A stretch of DNA of 39,943 nucleotides from contig CAZVFE010000009.1 in assembly GCA_964626405.1 (NCBI GenBank), positions 1-39,943 of the forward strand. The letters run 5' to 3'. Positions 30,811-38,669 of this stretch are shown here, in pieces. A program made the position numbers and the translations under genes. Position 1 is the stretch's first letter. Every line of letters starts with the position of its first letter. The DNA is from CAZVFE01 sp964626405. GTDB lineage: Bacteria > Bacteroidota > Bacteroidia > Cytophagales > Spirosomataceae. Under the pieces are notes generated by a model, which saw only the letters and a list, made by a program, of their open reading frames with translations, did no database searches and was not told the DNA's origin.

Positions 30811-31710
30811 ATGAAAACAAACCCTTCTTTTTTAGATTACCTTAAAATCCATTTTATCGTAATTCTATTTGCATTTACTGCAATTTTAGGTAACGCTACA
30901 ACGGCAAATTCGCTGACAATTGTTTTCTTTCGTTGTCTAATTACCTCGATAGGATTATATTTTCTCATTCAAAATTTTAGAAATAATAAAATTCGAAAAC
31001 CAATTAAGCGTGTTTGGATAATCAATGGAATCTTTATTTCTATTCACTGGTTATTGTTCTTCGGAGCCGCAAAAGTATCAACCATTGCGATGTGTTTAGC
31101 AGGACTTTCAACACAAACTTTTTGGACTTCACTCATGGAGCCGATTTATTTCAAAAAATCAATTGATCCATTTGAAGTGATAATGGGTATCATTGTTATA
31201 ATTGCCCTTTCAATTATCTATTTTTCAGATTTATCTGCTTGGATAGGATTAGTAATGGGAATTTCATCCGGATTTTTTGGTGCCTTATTTTCAGTAATTA
31301 ATGGAAAATTTAAAAACTATGATCCAAAATTAATCACTATTTACGAAATGGGGACAGCCACTATCATTACTGGAATTTTCTGGCTAGGCGGTTTAATCTT
31401 CAGTGGTAAGGCTTTCATCCCTATGGGTTTGGATTGGTTATGGATTTCGATTCTTGCACTAATTTGTACGGTTTATGCCTTCACAGAAATAATAAAACTA
31501 TATAAGGTATTTACTGTATTTTCGGTAAACCTAATTATTACACTAGAACCTGTTTATGGTATTATTTTAGGCTATTTAATTTTTAGAGAAAAAGAGATTA
31601 TGCCAACATCCTTTTATTGGGGAACGGCATTATTACTTTCCACTGTAATTGCACACCCCATTCTAAAAAGATACCAAAAAAGAAAATTAACTAAACTGCA
31701 AAATCTTTAA
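30811..31710 (+). CDS. EamA-family (drug/metabolite) transporter
   Basis: A 299-residue polytopic protein with about ten hydrophobic helices in two EamA repeats, the usual size of the family. Near its N-terminus it has GNATTANSLTIVFFRCLITS, and toward the end NLIITLEPVYGIILGYLIF, the classic EamA segment. The substrate (amino acid, nucleoside or other metabolite) cannot be read from the sequence. Its 3' end overlaps convergent recJ by 20 nt. It starts 3 nt after the LptF/G stop. Confidence 0.9.
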   Translation: MKTNPSFLDYLKIHFIVILFAFTAILGNATTANSLTIVFFRCLITSIGLYFLIQNFRNNKIRKPIKRVWIINGIFISIHWLLFFGAAKVSTIAMCLAGLSTQTFWTSLMEPIYFKKSIDPFEVIMGIIVIIALSIIYFSDLSAWIGLVMGISSGFFGALFSVINGKFKNYDPKLITIYEMGTATIITGIFWLGGLIFSGKAFIPMGLDWLWISILALICTVYAFTEIIKLYKVFTVFSVNLIITLEPVYGIILGYLIFREKEIMPTSFYWGTALLLSTVIAHPILKRYQKRKLTKLQNL

Positions 31711-33430
31711 CCATTAACTGAATCGTCCTACGATTATTAAATTCGTTTATACTCATGTGATAGGCAATTTTTATTGGAAAATTGGATCTCCAAGCTTCCA
31801 TAAGTCCTTCATAATAATCTTCCTTTGAAAAAAACGAGACTGCTTCATGACTCGCTTTTAGGGAACTTGCACCAACCTTCAATTTAATATGAGCATCTTT
31901 CATTAAAAAAGGTTGTTCACAAATAAATAAATCCTCCGAAACGAAAACTGGCTCCATATTTTCTGGTCCAAAAGGAGACAGTCGCGTTAAGAATTTATCA
32001 TAAAAATTAATATTTACGGCCTCTATAGGCATCTTGTAATCGATGAATAAGACCTCCTTTCTAAGTCCTCCTTCTAAACCTTTTTTACAGACACTCTCAA
32101 ATTTTTCTTTGAAAGCCTCTAATTGATTAGGATTAAGCGTTAAACCTGCAGCATGGGTATGTCCACCAAATTGTACTAATAATTCCGAGCATTCCTCTAA
32201 GGCATGATGAATATCAAAACCCTTAACAGAACGCGCAGACCCCACAATTTTATCCCCAGATTGAGTAAGTACCAGGGTCGGACGATAATATTTATCTTGA
32301 ATTTTACTTGCAACAATACCAACAACACCTTTATTAAAATTCGGATTAAAAACGACAGTTGAAAATTGAGATTCCGCTTGGTCCATATTTTCAAAATATT
32401 TTAGGGAATCTGCTACCATAGATTTTTCCACCAATCTTCTTTCTTCATTATGTTTGAGAATGACATTGGCTAGATTTTCAGCTTCCAAGATATCTATGGC
32501 AAGAAATACTTTAACTGCCTCATGGGCATGGTCCATTCTTCCAGCGGCATTAATAACTGGGGCCACGCCAAAAACAAGATCGCTCACCTGAAATGGGGCT
32601 TTCCTTCCTGCCTTTCTAAGTAAATACGCTATCCCAGGATTTGGATTATTTTCTAAAACCTTCAAACCAAAATAGGCTAAAGTTCTATTCTCTCCGACCA
32701 TCGGTACAATATCAGCACCAATACTAAGAACCATTAAATCAAGTTTTGAAAATAAACCCTCAAAACCTAAATCATGTTGAATACAAAATGCTTGTAAGAG
32801 TTTAAACCCTACCCCACAACCTGTAAGTTCTTTAAAAGGGTATTGACAATTTTCCCTTTTAGGATCCAAAACAGCAATGGCCTCTGGAAGGTTTTGCTCA
32901 TCTGGTAAGTGATGATCGCAAATAATAAAATCTATTCCATTTGCATTACACCAAGCTACTTTATCCTTTGATTTCACTCCACAATCCAAAGAAATGATTA
33001 AGGAATAACCATTATCCCTTGCATATTCTATACCAGCCTGTGAAACACCATAACCTTCCGTAAAACGATCAGGAATATAATAATCACAATCTGCCCCTAT
33101 TTCAGCAATAAAACTATAAAATACTGCTACCGCTGTAGTTCCATCAACATCATAATCCCCATAAACCAAAATCTTTTCTCCAGATTCAATCGCTACAGAT
33201 AAACGCTCCACAGCTTTATCCATATCTAGCATTAAAAAAGGATCGTGAAGGTCTTTAATATCCGGAACGATAAATGATTTCGCCTCCTCAAAATTTCGAA
33301 TTCCCCTGTCCAATAACAATTTTAAAAAAGCCTCATTCTTGGTCCCTTGTAATTCATTACTCAATTTTGCCAAATCTTCCTTTGAAGGTTCCGGTAAAAA
33401 TTCCCATAATTTCTTACTTTCAATTTTCAT
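31691..33430 (-). CDS. recJ: Single-stranded-DNA-specific exonuclease RecJ
   Basis: A 579-residue protein, the normal length for RecJ, a 5'-3' single-strand exonuclease in recombination and mismatch repair. DHH-family motifs are in order: GDYDVDG (91-97), SLDCG (147-151) and CDHH (171-174), followed by NAAGRMDHA, and then the DHHA1-like GGHTHAAGL further on. It overlaps the end of the EamA gene by 20 nt and is divergent from lptB with an 85 nt gap. Confidence 0.96.
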   Translation of the reverse strand: MKIESKKLWEFLPEPSKEDLAKLSNELQGTKNEAFLKLLLDRGIRNFEEAKSFIVPDIKDLHDPFLMLDMDKAVERLSVAIESGEKILVYGDYDVDGTTAVAVFYSFIAEIGADCDYYIPDRFTEGYGVSQAGIEYARDNGYSLIISLDCGVKSKDKVAWCNANGIDFIICDHHLPDEQNLPEAIAVLDPKRENCQYPFKELTGCGVGFKLLQAFCIQHDLGFEGLFSKLDLMVLSIGADIVPMVGENRTLAYFGLKVLENNPNPGIAYLLRKAGRKAPFQVSDLVFGVAPVINAAGRMDHAHEAVKVFLAIDILEAENLANVILKHNEERRLVEKSMVADSLKYFENMDQAESQFSTVVFNPNFNKGVVGIVASKIQDKYYRPTLVLTQSGDKIVGSARSVKGFDIHHALEECSELLVQFGGHTHAAGLTLNPNQLEAFKEKFESVCKKGLEGGLRKEVLFIDYKMPIEAVNINFYDKFLTRLSPFGPENMEPVFVSEDLFICEQPFLMKDAHIKLKVGASSLKASHEAVSFFSKEDYYEGLMEAWRSNFPIKIAYHMSINEFNNRRTIQLMVKDFAV

Positions 33431-33515
33431 GCCATAAATATAATTGAATCAAGGCGGTAATTCATTTTTATTTGAAAAATATCAACTAACTAATTATTTT
33501 TCATAATTTTAAGGC

Positions 33516-34244
33516 ATGATTCTTCGAACTGAAAATTTAGTGAAAAAATATGGACAAAGATTAGTCAATGACCATATCTCCTACCAAGTAGAACAAGGTG
33601 AAATTGTTGGATTATTGGGGCCAAATGGTGCTGGTAAAACAACCTCTTTCTACATTGCAACAGGTTTAGTAAAACCAAATTCTGGAAAAGTATACCTAGA
33701 TGATCAAGATGTTACTTCCTTGCCAATGTATAAAAGAGCTAGGATGGGTATTGGATACTTAGCCCAAGAGGCTTCCGTCTTTCGAACCCTTTCAGTGGAA
33801 GAAAATATTATGGCGGTTTTAGAAATGAAAGGACTTTCAAAACTAGAAATTAAGGAGAAAACAGACCAACTTTTAGAAGAATTTTCCCTAACCCATGTTA
33901 GAAAAAGTCAGGGTCAAGTTCTCTCTGGTGGGGAAAGAAGAAGAACAGAAATTGCGCGAGCTTTAGCAGTAAATCCTAAATTTATTCTTTTAGATGAGCC
34001 TTTTGCTGGGGTAGACCCCATCGCCGTAGAGGAAATCCAAACCATTGTTGCGGGACTAAAATTTAAAAATATTGGGATATTAATAACGGACCATAATGTA
34101 GATGAAACCCTTTCAATTACAGATAGAGCTTATCTTTTATTTGAAGGAAAAATATTGAAAGCAGGAACGCCAAAAGAATTGGCAGATGATGAACAGGTAA
34201 GAAAACTATATTTAGGCAAAAACTTCCAATTGCGTACGAAATAA
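33516..34244 (+). CDS. lptB: LPS export ABC transporter ATP-binding protein
   Basis: A 242-residue ABC ATPase of the LptB type, the motor for LPS extraction by LptF/LptG. Walker A is GPNGAGKT (35-42), the Q-loop Gln84 lies in GYLAQEASVF, the signature is LSGGE (136-140), Walker B is ILLDEP (157-162) and the switch is His193. The LSGGERRRTEIARALA and DEPFAGVDP strings are typical of LptB. It lies away from the permease gene at 29731 but in the same orientation, with recJ between. It ends 1 nt before the trans-sulfuration gene. Confidence 0.93.
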   Translation: MILRTENLVKKYGQRLVNDHISYQVEQGEIVGLLGPNGAGKTTSFYIATGLVKPNSGKVYLDDQDVTSLPMYKRARMGIGYLAQEASVFRTLSVEENIMAVLEMKGLSKLEIKEKTDQLLEEFSLTHVRKSQGQVLSGGERRRTEIARALAVNPKFILLDEPFAGVDPIAVEEIQTIVAGLKFKNIGILITDHNVDETLSITDRAYLLFEGKILKAGTPKELADDEQVRKLYLGKNFQLRTK

Positions 34245-34245
34245 A

Positions 34246-35361
34246 ATGGAAAAAAAGACAAAAGCCATTCATGGATTTGAAATTAAGGATGAAACCGCTC
34301 ATGCTGTTATGCCTCCCATTTACCTTTCAACAACCTTTGAAAGAGCAGAAGATGGAAGCTACCCCAAGGGCCATATGTATTCTAGAAATTCAAATCCAAA
34401 TAGAATAGCCTTTGAAGAAAATTTAGCAATCTTAGAAAATGGAATTGGTGCTTTGGCCTTTAGTTCTGGACTAGCAGCAGTAAATGCTATTTTTCAATGT
34501 CTAAAATCCGGTGAACATATCCTATTTCCAAAAGTAGGTTATTATGCCTCCTATAAATTAGCAGAGGAAATCCTCGGACCATGGGGCCTGGAAATATCCC
34601 AGGTTGATATGAATGATTTGGAGGCGATAAAACATGCAATTCAGCCAAATACCAAACTCATTTGGGTAGAAACTCCTGCTAATCCATTATTAGAAATATA
34701 TGATATAAAATCAATAGTTGAACTGGCGAAATTAAACGGAGCGAAAGTTGCCGTAGATAATACAATCGCTAGCCCATTTCTCCAAAATCCTTTAGAACTT
34801 GGAGCAGATTTTGTTATGCATTCAACTACAAAATATATTGGCGGACATTCTGATATCCTTGGAGGTGCGGTGGTATATAAAACAGAAGACCAATGGTCTC
34901 ATCGAATGAAAAGGGTTCAAATTTTAATGGGTTCAACTCCCAACCCAATGGATTGCTATTTATTAAATAGAGGGCTTAAAACCCTTGGTATTCGAATGCT
35001 AGAACATTCAAAAAATGCTCTAGCCTTAGCAGAATATTTAGAAACTCATCCTTTAGTTGAAAAAGTGATTTATCCAGGTTTGAAAAGTCATAATAATTTC
35101 GAATTAGCTAAAATACAAATGCCAAAGGGGCAGTCTGGTATGATTGCTGTTCTATTTAAACTAAATGAAGAAGAAACAAGGTTACTAGCTCATAAACTAC
35201 CTTTGTTTAAAGCTGCCACTTCTTTGGGTGGTGTAGAAAGTTTGGTTGAACATAGAAAATCTATCGAAGGTCCCAACAGCACAACACCTGGCAACTTATT
35301 ACGTTTTTCCATTGGTCTAGAAGACATAGAGGATTTAAAAGAAAGCTTTAAAAATTTATAA
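34246..35361 (+). CDS. Trans-sulfuration PLP enzyme (cystathionine synthase/lyase family)
   Basis: A 371-residue enzyme of the Cys/Met-metabolism PLP family. The PLP Lys is Lys196 in MHSTTKYIGGHSD, with YSRNSNPNR in the phosphate-binding region, AVDNTIASPFLQNPLELGAD before it and the end SLGGVESLVEHRKSIEGP. The family includes cystathionine gamma-synthase, gamma- or beta-lyase and methionine gamma-lyase; the exact reaction cannot be told from sequence. It is slightly short after the SLGGVESL part compared with E. coli MetB. It follows lptB by 1 nt and precedes the TonB-like gene by 2 nt. Confidence 0.9.
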   Translation: MEKKTKAIHGFEIKDETAHAVMPPIYLSTTFERAEDGSYPKGHMYSRNSNPNRIAFEENLAILENGIGALAFSSGLAAVNAIFQCLKSGEHILFPKVGYYASYKLAEEILGPWGLEISQVDMNDLEAIKHAIQPNTKLIWVETPANPLLEIYDIKSIVELAKLNGAKVAVDNTIASPFLQNPLELGADFVMHSTTKYIGGHSDILGGAVVYKTEDQWSHRMKRVQILMGSTPNPMDCYLLNRGLKTLGIRMLEHSKNALALAEYLETHPLVEKVIYPGLKSHNNFELAKIQMPKGQSGMIAVLFKLNEEETRLLAHKLPLFKAATSLGGVESLVEHRKSIEGPNSTTPGNLLRFSIGLEDIEDLKESFKNL

Positions 35362-35363
35362 AT

Positions 35364-35897
35364 ATGAAAAAATTATTAATTCTTAACCTATTCGCCTTAT
35401 TATTATTTATTTCTCTTGATACAAAGGCACAAGATCCAGTCATTACAGTTAACGGAAAAACAATTTCCAAAACTGAAATGGAAGCTATTAATCCAGAATT
35501 AATAGAATCTGTAAATGTTTGGAAAGGAGAGAACGCTTTAAAAAAATATGGAGAGAAGGCAATTAATGGATACATTGAAATCAAAACAATTCAACCAGAC
35601 GTAGATGCCCAATTCCCAGGAGGAATGATTGAATTAGGGAATTTTTTAAGTAAAACGCTAGATGCTAAAATGATTAAAAGCGAAGGTCCTATTACGAGTT
35701 TTGTTCAATTTACAGTGGAAAAAACTGGAGCCTTATCGAATTTTAAAATTGTGAAATCTGGAAGTCCTGAATGGGATGAGATCGCAATCAATGCAATAAA
35801 ACAAAGCCCTGATTGGAAGCCAGCAGAAAAAAACGGATCAGCAGTTCCAAGTATTTATACCCTGCCAATCCGTTATATGAAAGATCAAATGAAGTAA
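35364..35897 (+). CDS. Secreted TonB C-terminal-like protein
   Basis: A 177-residue protein with an N-terminal signal peptide (1-22, ending TKAQ). Residues 24-74 (PVITVNGKTISKTEMEAINP and the IESVNVWKGENALKKYGEKA segment) resemble the plug and TonB-box area of SusC-type receptors, in which such VLKGxxAxxLYG segments are common. Residues 80-177 look like a TonB C-terminal domain (TVEKTGALSNFKIVKSGSPE, ALPIRYM-like end). There is no N-terminal membrane anchor as in ordinary TonB and no proline-rich linker. It probably acts in the periplasm. Its stop codon abuts that of the convergent pirin gene. Confidence 0.75.
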   Translation: MKKLLILNLFALLLFISLDTKAQDPVITVNGKTISKTEMEAINPELIESVNVWKGENALKKYGEKAINGYIEIKTIQPDVDAQFPGGMIELGNFLSKTLDAKMIKSEGPITSFVQFTVEKTGALSNFKIVKSGSPEWDEIAINAIKQSPDWKPAEKNGSAVPSIYTLPIRYMKDQMK

Positions 35898-36614
35898 TTA
35901 CCAAAACATAGGAATCTCAATTAATAATACTTGGGATTCCTTGTTAAATTTTATTTCCAAATTTTTTGTTTCGGTGATTCCAACTGCATCTCTTCGAGAT
36001 AATATTTTCCCATCCACTTCAATTTCCCCATCTACTACCATAATATAAGCTCCTTGATTTTCCTGATGAAATTCATAAGATAAGCTTTTCCCTGCATCAG
36101 ATTTAGTCATATTGAAATAGGTATCTGCATTTACTTGCAAAGAATCAATATCTGTACCAAGGGGAGAAACCAAGGTCTTCCACTGATTTTTATATTCCGA
36201 TACATCAAATTTTCTTTGATCATATCTTGGTTCTATATCTTTATGCTTAGGCATTACCCAAACCTGAAATAATTTCAATGCCTCCTTTGCACTAGCATTT
36301 TTTTCGGAATGAAAAATTCCCGTACCTGCAGACATCACCTGTACTTCCCCTACACCCACTACACCGCTAGTTCCTGTAGAATCTTCATGCGCAACGGCAC
36401 CTTCCAATGGAATTGTAATAATTTCCATATTATCATGTGGATGTCTACCAAAACCCATACCTGGCGCTATAAAATCGTCGTTCAAAACTCTTAATGCCCC
36501 GAAATGAATTCTGCTCGGGTCATAATAATTTGCAAAACTAAAACTATAATTTGCCTTTAACCAGCCATAATCAGCTGTTCCACGTGTATTTGCTGGGTAT
36601 AATATCGATTTCAT
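35898..36614 (-). CDS. Pirin-family protein (YhhW type)
   Basis: A 238-residue bicupin. The metal ligands of the family are clear: His58 and His60 (GRHPHDNMEI), His102 and Glu104 (GTGIFHSEKN). Pirins are iron-binding proteins; some, such as E. coli YhhW, break down quercetin. The biological substrate here is unknown. It directly abuts the stop codon of the TonB-like gene and lies downstream of the fba terminator, so it likely has its own promoter, but I cannot point to one. Confidence 0.92.
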   Translation of the reverse strand: MKSILYPANTRGTADYGWLKANYSFSFANYYDPSRIHFGALRVLNDDFIAPGMGFGRHPHDNMEIITIPLEGAVAHEDSTGTSGVVGVGEVQVMSAGTGIFHSEKNASAKEALKLFQVWVMPKHKDIEPRYDQRKFDVSEYKNQWKTLVSPLGTDIDSLQVNADTYFNMTKSDAGKSLSYEFHQENQGAYIMVVDGEIEVDGKILSRRDAVGITETKNLEIKFNKESQVLLIEIPMFW

Positions 36615-36661
36615 AAGTTTCTTTTTATTTATTAACCAGAATTTTTAAAAAAAAGTTTTAT

Positions 36662-36690
36662 AAAAAAAAAGTCGCCTCATTAGGCGACCC
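36662..36690 (-). terminator. Intrinsic terminator of fba
   Basis: On the minus strand the hairpin GTCGCCT-AATG-AGGCGAC (36671-36688; 7 bp, 4-base loop) is followed by a run of nine T. It lies 26 nt beyond the fba stop codon. Read on the plus strand it is followed by a weaker run of five T, so it could also stop rightward transcription, but no plus-strand gene ends directly before it. Confidence 0.85.
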
Positions 36691-36713
36691 TTTTTATAAC
36701 CTTAAATTCAATA

Positions 36714-37796
36714 TTATAAGTACTGATTAGCATTTCCAGAATTTAAATCTTCAAATGCTTCCTTTAATCGTGCAACGAAAGTCTCTTCTCCTTTTCTTAA
36801 CCATACACGTGGATCATAGAATTTTTTATTAGGAGCATCCTCACCTGTTGGATTACCGATTTGCCCTTGTAAATATCCTTCTTTTTCCTTGTAAAAATTA
36901 AGAATTCCTTCCCAAAATGCCCATTGTAAATCTGTATCAATGTTCATTTTAATTGCACCATAAGATATTGCCTCTCTGATTTCCTCTCTTGAAGAACCTG
37001 ATCCACCATGGAATACAAAATTAATTGGCTTTTCAGCAGATAGACTATATTTTTCTTTAATGAATTCCTGAGAATTCTTTAAAATTTTCGGCTCTAATTT
37101 TACGTTTCCTGGCTTATACACACCATGAACATTTCCAAATGCAGCCGCAATGGTAAATCTATGTGAAACCTTACTCAATTCCTCATAAGCATAGGCTACC
37201 TCTTCTGGTTGTGTATATAATTTGGAAGAATCAACATCTGAATTATCAACTCCATCTTCCTCTCCACCCGTAACTCCTAATTCTATTTCTAATGTCATTC
37301 CAATTTTAGACATTCTCTCTAAATATTTAACACAAATTTCAATATTTTCCTCAATCGGCTCCTCCGATAAATCAATCATATGAGAAGAAAATAATGGCTT
37401 ACCATGCTGAGCATAAAACTTCTCACCAGCATCCAATAAACCGTCTAACCATGGTAATAATTTCTTAGCACAATGGTCTGTATGTAATATTACTTGTACT
37501 CCGTAAACTTCTGCTAATTGATGAACATGATGTGCCCCAGAGATAGCTCCTGCAATAGATGCCTCTTGGTTTCCATTAGGTAAAGATTTACCTGCATAAA
37601 ACTGCGCACCACCATTTGAGAACTGAATAATCACTGGTGAATTAACTGCTTTCGCAGCTTCTAATACCCCATTTACTGTATCTGTTCCGGTAACGTTTAC
37701 AGCTGGTAAAGCAAATTGATGTTTTTTGGCTATTTCGAATAATTCCTGAACGGCATCTCCGTGTAAAACCCCTGTTTGTGAGGATAAATTTGACAT
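36714..37796 (-). CDS. fba: Fructose-bisphosphate aldolase, class II
   Basis: A 360-residue zinc aldolase of glycolysis and gluconeogenesis, near the size of E. coli FbaA (359). Residues HTDHC (105-109) hold the catalytic Asp107 and the zinc ligand His108; the other metal and substrate motifs LEIELGVTGG, FGNVHGVYKPG, FVFHGGSGS and GAIKMNIDTDLQWA follow in order. It has a TATCTTTG -7 element about 30 nt before the start and its own terminator. It is a single-gene unit in a region with no other glycolytic gene. Confidence 0.96.
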   Translation of the reverse strand: MSNLSSQTGVLHGDAVQELFEIAKKHQFALPAVNVTGTDTVNGVLEAAKAVNSPVIIQFSNGGAQFYAGKSLPNGNQEASIAGAISGAHHVHQLAEVYGVQVILHTDHCAKKLLPWLDGLLDAGEKFYAQHGKPLFSSHMIDLSEEPIEENIEICVKYLERMSKIGMTLEIELGVTGGEEDGVDNSDVDSSKLYTQPEEVAYAYEELSKVSHRFTIAAAFGNVHGVYKPGNVKLEPKILKNSQEFIKEKYSLSAEKPINFVFHGGSGSSREEIREAISYGAIKMNIDTDLQWAFWEGILNFYKEKEGYLQGQIGNPTGEDAPNKKFYDPRVWLRKGEETFVARLKEAFEDLNSGNANQYL

Positions 37797-37826
37797 AATA
37801 CTTATTAGATTTGTTTAAATTTTCGG

Positions 37827-37834
37827 CAAAGATA
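37827..37834 (-). promoter_or_regulatory. -7 promoter element for fba
   Basis: The minus strand is TATCTTTG, matching TAnnTTTG, 30 nt before the fba start, giving a short leader of about 24 nt. The -33 element is weak at the expected place. Confidence 0.5.
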
Positions 37835-37919
37835 GGAAAATATATCCAAAATTGATACCTAATCCCCTGTTATTAAAGGAAATAATTCCTTAAATTTAAA
37901 TAAGGAGAATCCCGAAAAT

Positions 37920-38669
37920 ATGAGAATTAAAAGAACTTTTATTCAGATTTTACTTCTAGGTTTTACAGGAGAAAAAAAATTTATCGATAAACCTACCAAT
38001 AATACCTATATCCTTCAATTTAGAAAATTGAGAGATATGTGGTATAATATCCATTATAACGACTTTGGCGTAGAACGTCTTCTTCGACTTAGTCTTATGA
38101 TTTTTTATATTCTCTCCCCAGGAATGTTTATTCGGTATATTTTCGGACAATTCGGCTTGAAATACATGAAAATATCCATCGATTTTTATGTTATTTTAAA
38201 AATGCTTCTTCCCATATTTCTAATTAATAATACTTCACTTTGGCAAAATAAATATGTGGTCTATGGGCTAATACTTCTCATGTTGGAAACCTTCTTTTAT
38301 TTATTGAAAACCATTTTCCTACGAAATGAATTAGAAGAAACCGTTTCAAATAAACGGTCCTTAATCCTGGTTTTTATCAACTATATCGAATTAACAATCG
38401 ATTTCGGCGTAATTTATGCTTTTCTGAATCACCATATTGAAAATTTTTTTAGCAAACCCCTACATTCAAATTTTGAAGCAATATATTTTAGCTTTTCTAC
38501 CTCTTCAACAGTTGGCTTCGGAGACCTTTCCGTTGTCCATACCTTAGGGGAAATTCTAGTAGTTTGCCAGCTGACAATTTTCCTAATCTTCCTGACAATC
38601 GTAGTCAATACTTTTTCAACTAAAATACATCATTACACAGATTATAGTTTGAAAAAAAAGGATTTATAA
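37920..38669 (+). CDS. Potassium-channel-like membrane protein
   Basis: A 249-residue protein with about four hydrophobic helices in its first 170 residues and then a pore unit. The selectivity filter is TVGFGD (197-202) in SFSTSSTVGFGDLSVVH, followed by a strong last helix (LVVCQLTIFLIFLTIVVNTF). This is the ion-channel 2 pattern of potassium channels, in an apparently longer membrane context than the simplest two-helix channels. There is no visible voltage-sensor Arg series and no C-terminal RCK domain; the C-terminus is short. It overlaps the convergent ABC gene by 6 nt. Ion selectivity is inferred from the filter. Confidence 0.85.
   Translation: MRIKRTFIQILLLGFTGEKKFIDKPTNNTYILQFRKLRDMWYNIHYNDFGVERLLRLSLMIFYILSPGMFIRYIFGQFGLKYMKISIDFYVILKMLLPIFLINNTSLWQNKYVVYGLILLMLETFFYLLKTIFLRNELEETVSNKRSLILVFINYIELTIDFGVIYAFLNHHIENFFSKPLHSNFEAIYFSFSTSSTVGFGDLSVVHTLGEILVVCQLTIFLIFLTIVVNTFSTKIHHYTDYSLKKKDL

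Noticed and set aside
34031..34573. GGAAATCC, the core octamer of the repeated hairpin, at 34031-34038 and 34566-34573
   Set aside because: Both lie inside coding sequence (lptB and the trans-sulfuration gene) and lack the longer TGGG-Y-CGGAAATCCA context and the same-strand intergenic position.
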